A DNA stretch of 64,000 nt from Nesterenkonia lacusekhoensis (GTDB taxonomy: Bacteria > Actinomycetota > Actinomycetes > Actinomycetales > Micrococcaceae), in contig NZ_JAGINX010000001.1 of NCBI RefSeq assembly GCF_017876395.1, forward strand, positions 1,364,001 through 1,428,000, given 5' to 3'. Below, piece after piece: positions 17,031 through 24,422 of this stretch. Each line of letters begins with the position of its first letter. Position 1 is the first letter of the stretch. Made by a program: the position numbers and the translations under genes. The notes under the pieces were generated by a model. The model had not been told where the DNA came from, did not search any database, and saw only the letters and a program-made list of their open reading frames with translations.

Positions 17031-18100
17031 CAACATCGACATCACATACTCTCTGCCTCAGCAACGAAACCCAGCTTCGCGACACCCACAGCTGGAGGGC
17101 CTACCACGTCTACTACGGCGGCTCCCCGCTGGTGCTTCTCTCGGACTGCATCATTCCGCTGGCCGAACGACTCACCGAAGAGAAGCTCATCACCGAGTAC
17201 TTCTACATCAACTACTGGCTCCAGGGCTCCCATGTCCGACTGCGTGTACGAGTCCCAGACAGCGTGGGCCTCGAAGCAGTGGACAATGCCGTGCTGGGAC
17301 CGGTGCGCGAGTACTTGGCCGAGCATCCCTCATTGCACCCGATGACCGAGCTGTCCGACAACGATTTCTACAACCAGCTCTTCATCGGTGAGTTCACCGA
17401 GGCGGACCGCCCGAAGTACTTCACCGAGGATGGCGAACCGATCTTCGCTGAGAACAACTCGATCCAGATCCGCGAGTACGAACCCGAGTGGGCCCGCTAC
17501 GGTGGCGAGCGCGGAATGATGATATCCGAGTGGTTCTTCGTCCGTTCCACCGCCCAGGTAGTCGACCTCATGAAGCTGGGAAACCTCGGGGTGCGCACCA
17601 TTCTGCTGGGCATCGCCACCCAGATGACGGCGTTGACCGCAGCATGCATGCTCCGTGACCTCGATACGGTCAGAGACTTCTTCGTGGCCTACCACCACCG
17701 TTGGGTGGACGGTTATGACACGAACCCGGCCTACGGGACCCCGGAGGGTCGCAGAGAACACGCGTCAACGACCAAGGCCATCAGCCAGCTGGTAATCCCG
17801 CAGCTGCGCGCACTGGGGCACGGACGGCTCGAGGATCTGCCGCCGGTGCTGAAGAACTGGGCGGAGGTCTGCCTCACGGTGCGGGAGGCGATTGACGCAG
17901 CCTATGAGGACGGGCCGCTGTACTTCGAATACACCGATGGTTACCGAGCCGCTAAGACCCCTCATGAGGCAGCCTGGTCCCTTTGTCACTCCTTCATTCA
18001 CATGACCAACAACCGGATGATGGTTTCGGTGGCAGACGAGGCTTTCCTGGCCTATCAGATCGTCGCCGCGCTGCAACCGCAGGAAACTGATGATGACTGA
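17027..18100 (+). CDS. SpaB_C/thiopeptide-type protein (glutamate elimination domain)
   Basis: This 357-residue stand-alone SpaB_C domain protein begins with SWRAYHVYYGGSPLVLLSDCIIPLAERL and then YFYINYWLQGSHVRLRVRV, typical of the elimination half of LanB and of 'thiopeptide-type bacteriocin biosynthesis' proteins. Working with the preceding protein, it should eliminate glutamate to give dehydroalanine/dehydrobutyrine. Related proteins catalyse the [4+2] pyridine synthesis in thiopeptides, so that role cannot be excluded; only one such protein occurs here. Its start overlaps the previous stop as ATGA. Confidence 0.88.
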   Translation: MTTSTSHTLCLSNETQLRDTHSWRAYHVYYGGSPLVLLSDCIIPLAERLTEEKLITEYFYINYWLQGSHVRLRVRVPDSVGLEAVDNAVLGPVREYLAEHPSLHPMTELSDNDFYNQLFIGEFTEADRPKYFTEDGEPIFAENNSIQIREYEPEWARYGGERGMMISEWFFVRSTAQVVDLMKLGNLGVRTILLGIATQMTALTAACMLRDLDTVRDFFVAYHHRWVDGYDTNPAYGTPEGRREHASTTKAISQLVIPQLRALGHGRLEDLPPVLKNWAEVCLTVREAIDAAYEDGPLYFEYTDGYRAAKTPHEAAWSLCHSFIHMTNNRMMVSVADEAFLAYQIVAALQPQETDDD

Positions 18101-19205
18101 CTCCCCTGTTACCCTACCTGCTATGCAATGGACACCGCGTCCGACTGAGGATCTCGTCATCGGCCCGGCACGCTGGACCGGCACCGCCATGGTCACTGAC
18201 GTCTCCCAGACCGGCGAAGAACGCATCATCACCATAGGCCTCATTGAGCGCATGCTGCTTGAGGCGATGGACGGTGAGCGCGACGTCGTCGCACTCCAGG
18301 AAGCCCTGGCCGCCGATGACGTCGAGGTGCCCATACAGAAGCTGTTCCAGCTGCTCAACAAATTCGCTATGTACGGCATCGTTGAGCGTCCTTTCACAAC
18401 TGATCAGGGCCTGTCCCATGTGGACGCTGGCAAGAAAGAGGCTCCTTCGACTCTGGAGGACTCCGCCGTGGCACGGGGTTCTGCCGGTGGTCTTTTCACC
18501 CTCTGGCGGCACCTCGGGTGGCTTGGCCATCCTGCGATGTTCACGGTACTGATGCTCCTCGGGGTTCTGGGGGCAATGGGACTTGGCCTCAGCGTTGCCG
18601 CCGCCTGGGAGGAACTCTTCACTGACCCCCACTGGGGGCTTCTCGCAGCCAGTGCGGCCCTAGCCATCCTCTGGCATACCGTCGTCACCCTGCTGCATGA
18701 AAACGCCCATGCCGGCACGTTCCACCGGCACGGCGGACGTCGGCCGTTCCTCGGAGTCACCCGGTTCGGGATTATCCCGCTGCCCAATTCGCATCTCTCG
18801 GGCTTGTCGTTGCTCCCGCGGGGTAAGAAAGCCCAGATCATCGCTGCTGGGCCGGCCGTATCCGCCGCTCTGGCGCTGGTTCCGGTGGCAGTTTGGCAGC
18901 TCAGCGAACCTGGGTCATGGCTACATCAACTAGCCGCACTCTCGGTCTGCCTGGAGACCGTAGTACTGGCTCTGGGTCTGGCTTTCTTCCCGAACACTGA
19001 TGGGAGCCGGCTGCTGGAGACCTGGGCCGGGGCCGACCAGATCCAACAGGTGGCCTTCCGGACTCTCAGCGGGAAGAACCCTCTACCGGCGGCCTTGCCA
19101 ACGCGTACCCGGGTGTTGGTGCGCGTCTACCCGATCTTGCTGGTGCTCACGCTCTTGGCGTGGGTGCTAGCAGCAGTATGGGCTACATGGCTCGTACTGG
19201 CCTAA
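18090..19205 (+). CDS. PqqD-like domain fused to M50-type membrane zinc protease
   Basis: This 371-residue protein is a likely leader peptidase or self-protection protease in the membrane. Residues about 45-105 resemble a PqqD/RRE fold (DGERDVVALQEALA, then LFQLLNKFAMYGIVER), which binds RiPP leaders. From 150 onward there are about five or six membrane segments, with the zinc motif HENAH at 203-207 and FPNTDG at 300-305, in the place of the M50 N-x-x-D-G third-ligand motif. It overlaps the preceding stop by 11 bases and ends 44 bases before the first precursor gene. The cleavage role is inferred from domain logic and context. Confidence 0.8.
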   Translation: MMTDSPVTLPAMQWTPRPTEDLVIGPARWTGTAMVTDVSQTGEERIITIGLIERMLLEAMDGERDVVALQEALAADDVEVPIQKLFQLLNKFAMYGIVERPFTTDQGLSHVDAGKKEAPSTLEDSAVARGSAGGLFTLWRHLGWLGHPAMFTVLMLLGVLGAMGLGLSVAAAWEELFTDPHWGLLAASAALAILWHTVVTLLHENAHAGTFHRHGGRRPFLGVTRFGIIPLPNSHLSGLSLLPRGKKAQIIAAGPAVSAALALVPVAVWQLSEPGSWLHQLAALSVCLETVVLALGLAFFPNTDGSRLLETWAGADQIQQVAFRTLSGKNPLPAALPTRTRVLVRVYPILLVLTLLAWVLAAVWATWLVLA

Positions 19206-19249
19206 TCCGCGACCGCGGTTGGGCAAACCCAGAATAGAAAGGAAAGAAC

Positions 19250-19435
19250 ATGTCGAATCTCGCTAATCTCGCAGCAGAGCTCGATTCCTTCGAGACTGAG
19301 ACCTTCGAGGTCAAGGACTACGTGGACTACTCGGAGATGGCCTTCGGGTCGACCTGCTCCTCCTCGAGCTCGTCCTCCTGCTCCTCGTCCTGCTCCTCCT
19401 GCTGCTCGTCGACCTCGTCCTGCGCCACCGCGTAA
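19250..19435 (+). CDS. RiPP precursor peptide 1 (Ser/Cys core)
   Basis: This 61-residue precursor has a leader of about 34 residues (MSNLANLAAELDSFETETFE, continuing VKDYVDYSEMAFGS) with the acidic FEVxDY pattern common in thiopeptide-type leaders. Core residues 35-61 contain six Cys (36, 44, 48, 51, 52, 58); the rest is Ser and Thr except Ala59 and Ala61. Every Cys, and most Ser, could be cyclised or dehydrated. GAAAGGAAAG precedes the ATG. It is the first of two nearly identical genes. The exact leader/core border is not known; G33-S34 is a guess. Confidence 0.9.
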   Translation: MSNLANLAAELDSFETETFEVKDYVDYSEMAFGSTCSSSSSSSCSSSCSSCCSSTSSCATA

Positions 19436-19486
19436 GACGAGCACTTCAAGAAATAGTCATTCGGTAATCTCCGAAAGGGATTAATC

Positions 19487-19672
19487 ATGTCGAATCTCGC
19501 TAACCTGGCAGCAGAGCTCGATTCCTTCGAGACTGAGACCTTCGAGGTCAAGGACTACGTGGACTACTCGGAGATGGCCTTCGGGTCGACCTGCTCCTCC
19601 TCGAGCTCGTCCTCCTGCTCCTCGTCCTGCACTTCGTGCTGCACCTCGACCTCGTCCTGCGCCACCGCGTGA
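19487..19672 (+). CDS. RiPP precursor peptide 2 (Ser/Thr/Cys core)
   Basis: This second 61-residue precursor has a leader identical to that of precursor 1 over residues 1-34. The core differs at two places only, Ser49 to Thr and Ser53 to Thr, so all six Cys (36, 44, 48, 51, 52, 58) are kept. If these positions are dehydrated or cyclised, the two products differ by methyl groups (dehydrobutyrine for dehydroalanine, or methyloxazole for oxazole), which predicts a mass ladder. GAAAGGGA lies before the ATG. A strong terminator follows at 19691-19723. Confidence 0.9.
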   Translation: MSNLANLAAELDSFETETFEVKDYVDYSEMAFGSTCSSSSSSSCSSSCTSCCTSTSSCATA

Positions 19673-19690
19673 GACGATCTGTGAATAACC

Positions 19691-19723
19691 GGCGTGCGGG
19701 CCGGATGTTTCGGCCCGCACGCC
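19691..19723 (+). terminator. strong hairpin after the precursor genes
   Basis: A perfect 13-base stem (GGCGTGCGGGCCG and its complement) with loop GATGTTT sits 18 bases after the stop of precursor 2. No long T-run follows, as is common in high-GC bacteria. It should stop or attenuate transcription between the precursors and the exporter, and may also protect the precursor mRNA 3' end. Confidence 0.8.
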
Positions 19724-19755
19724 GTCTCCCCTGCAGGAAAGGATAACTGTAGCGC

Positions 19756-20667
19756 ATGCCAGAAGCACTGGCGGTCGACGTCGAGAATCTCGCCGTAACG
19801 ATCAAACAGAAACACATACTGAAGGGACTCGACCTGCGTGTAGAGCAGGGGAGTTTCCACGGTGTCATCGGCCCCAATGGGGCCGGTAAGACCACACTCT
19901 TCGACACTGTTCTGGGTTTTCGCCAGCCCACCTCAGGGCGTGTTTCCCTCCTCGGACAGACCCCCCACCCACGGCGCCCCGAACTCCTGGCACGGGTCGG
20001 GATCCAGCCGCAGAAGACAGCGTTCTTCACCAAGACCCGGCTTATCGAACATCTGCAGGCAGTAGCCGATATCTTCGGAGCCTCCCGCTCGTCGGTGGGC
20101 ACCCTCGTCGAGGCTCTGGATCTCACAGCCGCGGCGAAGACCAAAGTGGAGAACCTCTCAGGGGGTGAACGGCAACGGCTCGCCGTCGCCTCCGCACTGG
20201 TCCATCGGCCCGATGTTGTCTTCCTCGATGAGCCCACCGCGGGCCTGGACCCAGCAGCCCGGCAGAACTTGGTTGCCCTGCTGCAGTCTGCCGACGTCTT
20301 AGGCATGACCACGGTCTACACCACCCACTACCTCGATGAGGCCGAGCGGCTCTGCGACACAGTCTCGATCATCGACGACGGCAAGATCCAGCGCACTGGC
20401 AGCCCTTCCCGGCTCATTGCTGAAGCGGATCTGGGAGCCACCATCCTGCTACCGGCCGCACTGCACCAGGCTGATGCCATCGAGGGCCTCTCGGGCATCA
20501 CCTCGGTGCGAGTCACCGACGACGGCGTCGAGGTCCGCACACCGGATACGGCCGCTGCCTTCGCCGCACTCTCGGCCGCGGGCATCGACACCGGATCTGC
20601 CCAGGTACACAATGGCCGGCTCGAGGACGTCTACCTGCAGCTGACCGGAAAGGACTATGTAGCATGA
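19756..20667 (+). CDS. ABC exporter ATP-binding protein
   Basis: This 303-residue ATPase has Walker A GPNGAGKTT, signature LSGGERQRLAVASAL and Walker B VVFLDEPTAGLD, with a C-terminal extension of about 75 residues like those of DrrA-type drug exporters. It energises the neighbouring ABC-2 permease, and the pair probably exports the mature peptide or gives self-immunity. It follows the precursor terminator; GGAAAGG lies upstream of ATG 19756. Its end overlaps the permease gene as ATGA, so the two are translationally coupled. Confidence 0.9.
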   Translation: MPEALAVDVENLAVTIKQKHILKGLDLRVEQGSFHGVIGPNGAGKTTLFDTVLGFRQPTSGRVSLLGQTPHPRRPELLARVGIQPQKTAFFTKTRLIEHLQAVADIFGASRSSVGTLVEALDLTAAAKTKVENLSGGERQRLAVASALVHRPDVVFLDEPTAGLDPAARQNLVALLQSADVLGMTTVYTTHYLDEAERLCDTVSIIDDGKIQRTGSPSRLIAEADLGATILLPAALHQADAIEGLSGITSVRVTDDGVEVRTPDTAAAFAALSAAGIDTGSAQVHNGRLEDVYLQLTGKDYVA

Positions 20668-21410
20668 AACGCTTCCGCGCTATGTCAAAGGTGCTGCTGG
20701 TCTGTGATCTGCGAGACGCCCCGACGCTCATCTTCACGTTCCTGGTACCTGCCGGGCTGCTCATCGCCCTGGTCCTTTCTTTCGGTGATATGCCTTCTTC
20801 CTCGGGCGGGGACTCCGTCAACGAGGTGAGCTCCAACGTCGTCGCCTTCGGCACAGCCTTCGTCGGCATCTTCGCCGGAGCTTCCCATCTTGCCCTGTGG
20901 AAAGAGAACGGCATGATTCGGGTATTGCGGGCCTTCCCCATCTCCACTGGGACCATCCTGCTCTCCCAAGCCGCCGTCGGGGTGATGTTTGCCATCGCCC
21001 AAGCCGTGCTGCTGGTCATCATCGGTGTCACTCCCTGGCTGGGAATGACCCCGGCCATAACGGCTCCAGCAGCTCTGATCCCGGTCGTACTGGGCTATTT
21101 GATGTTCTTCTTCTTAGGCGTGCTCATCGGCATCCTAGTCCCCTCGATGGCTGCGGTCTCGATGGTCGCAGTCCTCATCGTGATTCCGTTGGGGTATGCA
21201 GGGGGAGCGATGATGCCCGAGGAGGGCCTGCCCGACTGGCTTCAGACCATCGCGCCCTACACCCCGATTTATCACACGCGTGAAGCTGTCACTATGCCGC
21301 TGGTCGATGTGGGCACCTGGGGAGATGCCGCACTGGGGTGCCTCTACCTCACCGGAGTCTCTGCCCTGCTGTTTCTCGTGGTCCGCTCTCTGATGCGCTG
21401 GGATAAGTAG
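20664..21410 (+). CDS. ABC-2 type exporter permease
   Basis: This 248-residue membrane protein has about six hydrophobic segments (e.g. LIFTFLVPAGLLIALVLSF, GYLMFFFLGVLIGILVPSMA) and the loop GGAMMPEEGLPDWLQTIAPYTPIYH, which is typical of ABC-2 drug-exporter permeases before the last membrane segment. It should form a homodimeric channel with the preceding ATPase in the cytoplasmic membrane. It starts at ATG 20664 within the ATPase stop. The substrate is inferred from the cluster to be the modified peptide. Confidence 0.88.
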   Translation: MKRFRAMSKVLLVCDLRDAPTLIFTFLVPAGLLIALVLSFGDMPSSSGGDSVNEVSSNVVAFGTAFVGIFAGASHLALWKENGMIRVLRAFPISTGTILLSQAAVGVMFAIAQAVLLVIIGVTPWLGMTPAITAPAALIPVVLGYLMFFFLGVLIGILVPSMAAVSMVAVLIVIPLGYAGGAMMPEEGLPDWLQTIAPYTPIYHTREAVTMPLVDVGTWGDAALGCLYLTGVSALLFLVVRSLMRWDK

Positions 21411-21424
21411 AGGAAGCGAACCAG

Positions 21425-23107
21425 ATGACCCAAAACTGGCCACCGTCCCCGCTGCCTCGAACCTGGCGCGCACCTTCGGGGTATGTCACCCTTCCCCATT
21501 GGGCACAGCAGCACACCGAGCAGGCCCGCACCCAGTGGTCCCGCACTCGGGAGGAACGGATTCACGGCCTCATCCGCTGCGGTTACGCCGAAACACTGGA
21601 AGAGGTCCAGCCGTGGAGCGCTCTGGGTGAGGCACTGGCGGCGATGGCGGACCACCTCTCCCCTGCCGAAGAGGGAGGGGAGGTGCCCATCTGGGAGCTT
21701 GACCTCAGCGGTGAGAGCCGCCGCGGTTTCTTCCGCCCGGCAGTTAGCGAGCCGTGGGAGACCACGGACACCGATGCGGACTCCGATCCGGAGCAGCTCA
21801 CCGGTGGGACAGCCCCGGGGCTGCGTGAGCGCACCCTCGGGGAGGTCGAGCTCCCCGAGCACCTCCTGGTCAACTCCGTTGCTTCCTATCTGGGGCATCC
21901 CGTCACCAACGCGATCGGCTGGACCACAGTCGCCCCGGTCACTGGGTCAACCCCGAACTGGAACAAATCAGAAGTTCGCACACTCTCCTGGTCAGGGCAC
22001 ACCACTTCCTATGAAAGAAGCCGCACAGCAGCCCTGGTCGAGGGGATCGAACGCTGTGTCGGTGCCCTGCAGTCAACAGGCGTCTCGACTCTCGCCGCTG
22101 GGAAGGACCTGCCTGGCCGGGCCGTCACTCCGAATGATTTTCCGGCCTACCCCGAGGATTTCTACCATCACCGGGGCGCACGCTATACCGAGAATGAACT
22201 TCACGAGTGGGTACGTGGCCGCAGTCTCAGCACAGATGAGCCAGTGTGGATCCCTCGTGAATACGTCTTCTACGGTGAACAGATGAGCTACCGGCGGTGG
22301 GCACTGTCAACCTCGTCGGGCTGCGCCACCGGCTCTTCCACCACGGAGGCAGCTCTCTTCGGACTGCTGGAACTTCTTGAACGTGATGCGTTCTTGACGT
22401 GTTGGCATGGTCAGATTCCGGCACAAAGAATTGCCCCAGAGTCGTTGCCTGGACTCGTACCGGTCCTGGCCCGTGCTCGGCTGCTCGGCTATGAGGTCGA
22501 AACCGGCCTGATGCCCTCCCCCACGGGAGTCCCGGCTGCAGTGGCGGTGGCCTCAGCCCCGGAGATCCGGGCGGTGGGTGCCGCCTGCCACCCTGATCCG
22601 GCTCGAGCGATCACCCAGGCCGTGGAGGAGGCATGGACCTATCTGCCCGAGCGTGTGCAGGTCGCCCGGAAGAACCCGGAGAGGATCGCCGAGGTCACCG
22701 CAGACCCCGAAAAGGTCACCGACATCGACGACCATCCTCTGGTGTTTGTTCCCGGCCAGGACCCCCGCTACGACAATTTCTGCGGCCCCGCTCCCGCTGT
22801 CCCTTTGAACGAGGCGTCATCGGACCTCACCGAATTTTCGTCCTTCTCCTCAGCCAGAGCGCTGCTGGACCACCTTGTTGGTGTACTCGATCGAGACGGG
22901 GTGGAAGTCTATGTGTATGTTCAGACCTCGGAGATCGAACGCAGCCTGGGCCTGGAGACAGTGATGGTGATTGCCCCTGATCTCCTTCCGATCGATTTCG
23001 GATGGGGGAATCAGCGGGTGCTATCCTCTCCCCGGCTTGCTGAGCTATCCCAGCGGTTCACCGGCGAGGCCCGGGAGCCCCTGCTTCTGCCTCACCCATT
23101 TTCCTGA
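21425..23107 (+). CDS. second YcaO-domain protein
   Basis: This 560-residue protein is only distantly like the first YcaO protein but keeps the key motifs: EGIER at 206-210, STSSGCATGSS followed by ELLERDAF in the middle, and a PHPFS end that resembles the proline-rich tail of azoline-forming members. Its first 140 residues are a different, uncharacterised region. It probably cyclises a different set of residues (Ser/Thr instead of Cys, or other sites) than the first enzyme; that division of labour is inference. It follows the exporter permease by 14 bases. Confidence 0.88.
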   Translation: MTQNWPPSPLPRTWRAPSGYVTLPHWAQQHTEQARTQWSRTREERIHGLIRCGYAETLEEVQPWSALGEALAAMADHLSPAEEGGEVPIWELDLSGESRRGFFRPAVSEPWETTDTDADSDPEQLTGGTAPGLRERTLGEVELPEHLLVNSVASYLGHPVTNAIGWTTVAPVTGSTPNWNKSEVRTLSWSGHTTSYERSRTAALVEGIERCVGALQSTGVSTLAAGKDLPGRAVTPNDFPAYPEDFYHHRGARYTENELHEWVRGRSLSTDEPVWIPREYVFYGEQMSYRRWALSTSSGCATGSSTTEAALFGLLELLERDAFLTCWHGQIPAQRIAPESLPGLVPVLARARLLGYEVETGLMPSPTGVPAAVAVASAPEIRAVGAACHPDPARAITQAVEEAWTYLPERVQVARKNPERIAEVTADPEKVTDIDDHPLVFVPGQDPRYDNFCGPAPAVPLNEASSDLTEFSSFSSARALLDHLVGVLDRDGVEVYVYVQTSEIERSLGLETVMVIAPDLLPIDFGWGNQRVLSSPRLAELSQRFTGEAREPLLLPHPFS

Positions 23108-23154
23108 CCCGTCGCCGCCCCGTCCCCGGATCGAAGAGCTATGGATCACCCACT

Positions 23155-23715
23155 ATGAATCAATCACCACGCAGCGTCATCGGCTTGTTGACCGTTTTTT
23201 CAGTGCTGTATCTGCTTCCCCTGATCTGGTCACCGGGCCTGGGACACCTTGCACTCTGCGTTGGGCTTTTCTTCACGGTGATGGGCAGCTCGGCAGTACT
23301 TCTGGCTCGTCTCGGTGTTAGAGGCAGAGCCCCCACCAAACAGGGCCTGGCCTTTGTGGGATTGACCTCCGGGTTGGAGTTCCTCGCGGTAGCCGCCGGT
23401 CTGATCGCCGGATTCGTGTGGGATGCGTGGTGGCTGCTCGGAGCGCTTCTTCTCAGCTCGGTGCTGCTGCATTTCCTGGCGATGACGTACGCATTTCGGC
23501 GTCCGATTGACTTCTTCCTCCTGCCGGTCATCTGTGCCTCTGCCGGCATCGCGTGGTTGGCCGACCGAGAGGACCCGCTCACGGCCTGGGGATATGCTGG
23601 CGGACTGGCCGCCGGGGCGTGCACGAGCTACGCCCTAGCCCTTATGTGGGGGGCACGGAGGAACAACCGCGCTGGCTCCAACCATGCCGATCCCGGCGCG
23701 GGAGCATTCAGTTAA
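23155..23715 (+). CDS. small polytopic membrane protein, possible immunity
   Basis: I do not recognise a family for this 186-residue protein. It has about six hydrophobic segments (e.g. VIGLLTVFSVLYLLPLIW, ALCVGLFFTVMGSSAVLLA, LEFLAVAAGLIAGFVW, LLGALLLSSVLLHFLAM) and a short hydrophilic C-terminal tail rich in Asn, Gly and Ala. No catalytic motif is visible. It is the last gene of the cluster, 47 bases after the second YcaO gene and just before the ISL3 remnant. Its place suggests immunity or help in export, without direct evidence. Confidence 0.7.
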   Translation: MNQSPRSVIGLLTVFSVLYLLPLIWSPGLGHLALCVGLFFTVMGSSAVLLARLGVRGRAPTKQGLAFVGLTSGLEFLAVAAGLIAGFVWDAWWLLGALLLSSVLLHFLAMTYAFRRPIDFFLLPVICASAGIAWLADREDPLTAWGYAGGLAAGACTSYALALMWGARRNNRAGSNHADPGAGAFS

Positions 23716-23771
23716 TCGGCTGCTCGGCGGGGTCGGTCCACTTCCCGGATTTCACCCCACGGTGGTAAATC

Positions 23772-24390
23772 GGCCATTCGCGGTTGAGCGTGGAGGTGTC
23801 GTGAGTCAAGGGGCTCGCGCCCTTGTTGGATGATGGGTTCTGCGAAGAATCACATCGTCTACCGAAGGACGCGAGCCATGTTCCAGCCTACGGGCCCACA
23901 CCTGTCCCTGCCCACTGCCAGCAGCGTCATTGACGCAGTTCGGGATCCGACCTCGGTGGTGTTCAACCTGGACGGTTACCAGGTGCTCGCAGCCTGTGAT
24001 CTGCCGCTGGGCGGCCGGCGGGTCAGCGCCGTTGCCAACAGCGTCGAGGCGGCCTGCCCTGACTGCGGGGTGGTCTCGACTCGGGTGCATCAGCGCACCC
24101 GCCAGAAGGTCAAAGACCTCGGCGTCGGCGGCAAAGACATCGAACTGGTGATCATCAAACCCCGGTTCCTCTGCGCCGAGGCCGCCTGTGCTCGGCGGAC
24201 CTTCACCCAGGTCACCGACCAGCTTCCTTTCCGTGCCCGGTGCACCGCCCGGTTGAAGGCAGCCGCCGTCGAAGCAGTGCTGGATGAGGGGATGCCGATC
24301 TGGCGAACCTGCGCCCGCTACCAGCTTGGGTGGGCAACGATCAACACCGCCGTCACTGCCGATGCCCTCACCATCCCTGCCCCGGACATG
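23772..24390 (+). mobile_element. truncated ISL3 copy (left 619 bases)
   Basis: This copy starts with the same left inverted repeat as the complete ISL3 element and follows it almost base for base (four or so differences seen) up to 24390, where an IS3-family element begins. The transposase gene (from ATG 23878) is cut after about 170 codons and its DDE core is lost, so it cannot move by itself. It forms the right border of the RiPP region. Confidence 0.92.
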
Positions 24391-24422
24391 GGGTCTGCTG
24401 AAGGTTCGGTTGACCGTCGGGC

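Larger units (their letters stand above)
19250..19672 (+). repeat. tandem duplication of the precursor gene
   Basis: The two 186-base precursor genes lie 237 bases apart start to start, with identical leader protein sequence and only two core substitutions. The duplication is recent or under homogenisation. The spacer (19436-19486) is not repeated and carries its own ribosome binding site GAAAGGGA. Confidence 0.9.
7869..24390. mobile_element. putative composite transposon carrying the RiPP cluster
   Basis: Two nearly identical ISL3 copies in direct orientation (7869-9354 complete; 23772-24390 the first 619 bases only) flank exactly the RiPP genes 9519-23715 and nothing else. The few differences seen between the copies include R/K and HYR/RYQ codon changes. 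The right copy has lost its far end to another IS, so outer target duplications cannot be checked. That the cluster moved as a unit is inference from this arrangement. Confidence 0.6.

Noticed and set aside
19202..19768. Antisense open frames over the precursor genes
   Set aside because: They are shadows of the repeated Ser/Cys codons; acidic or Arg/Gly repeats have no start signal or homology.
11204..23107. Thioamide formation by one of the YcaO proteins
   Set aside because: No TfuA gene is present and both proteins end in a proline-rich tail of the azoline-forming type.
9519..23715. Classical thiopeptide cluster
   Set aside because: Only one SpaB_C-like protein is seen, and the core lacks the usual SCTTC-type start with spaced hydrophobic residues, so I call it a thiopeptide-like LAP candidate instead.
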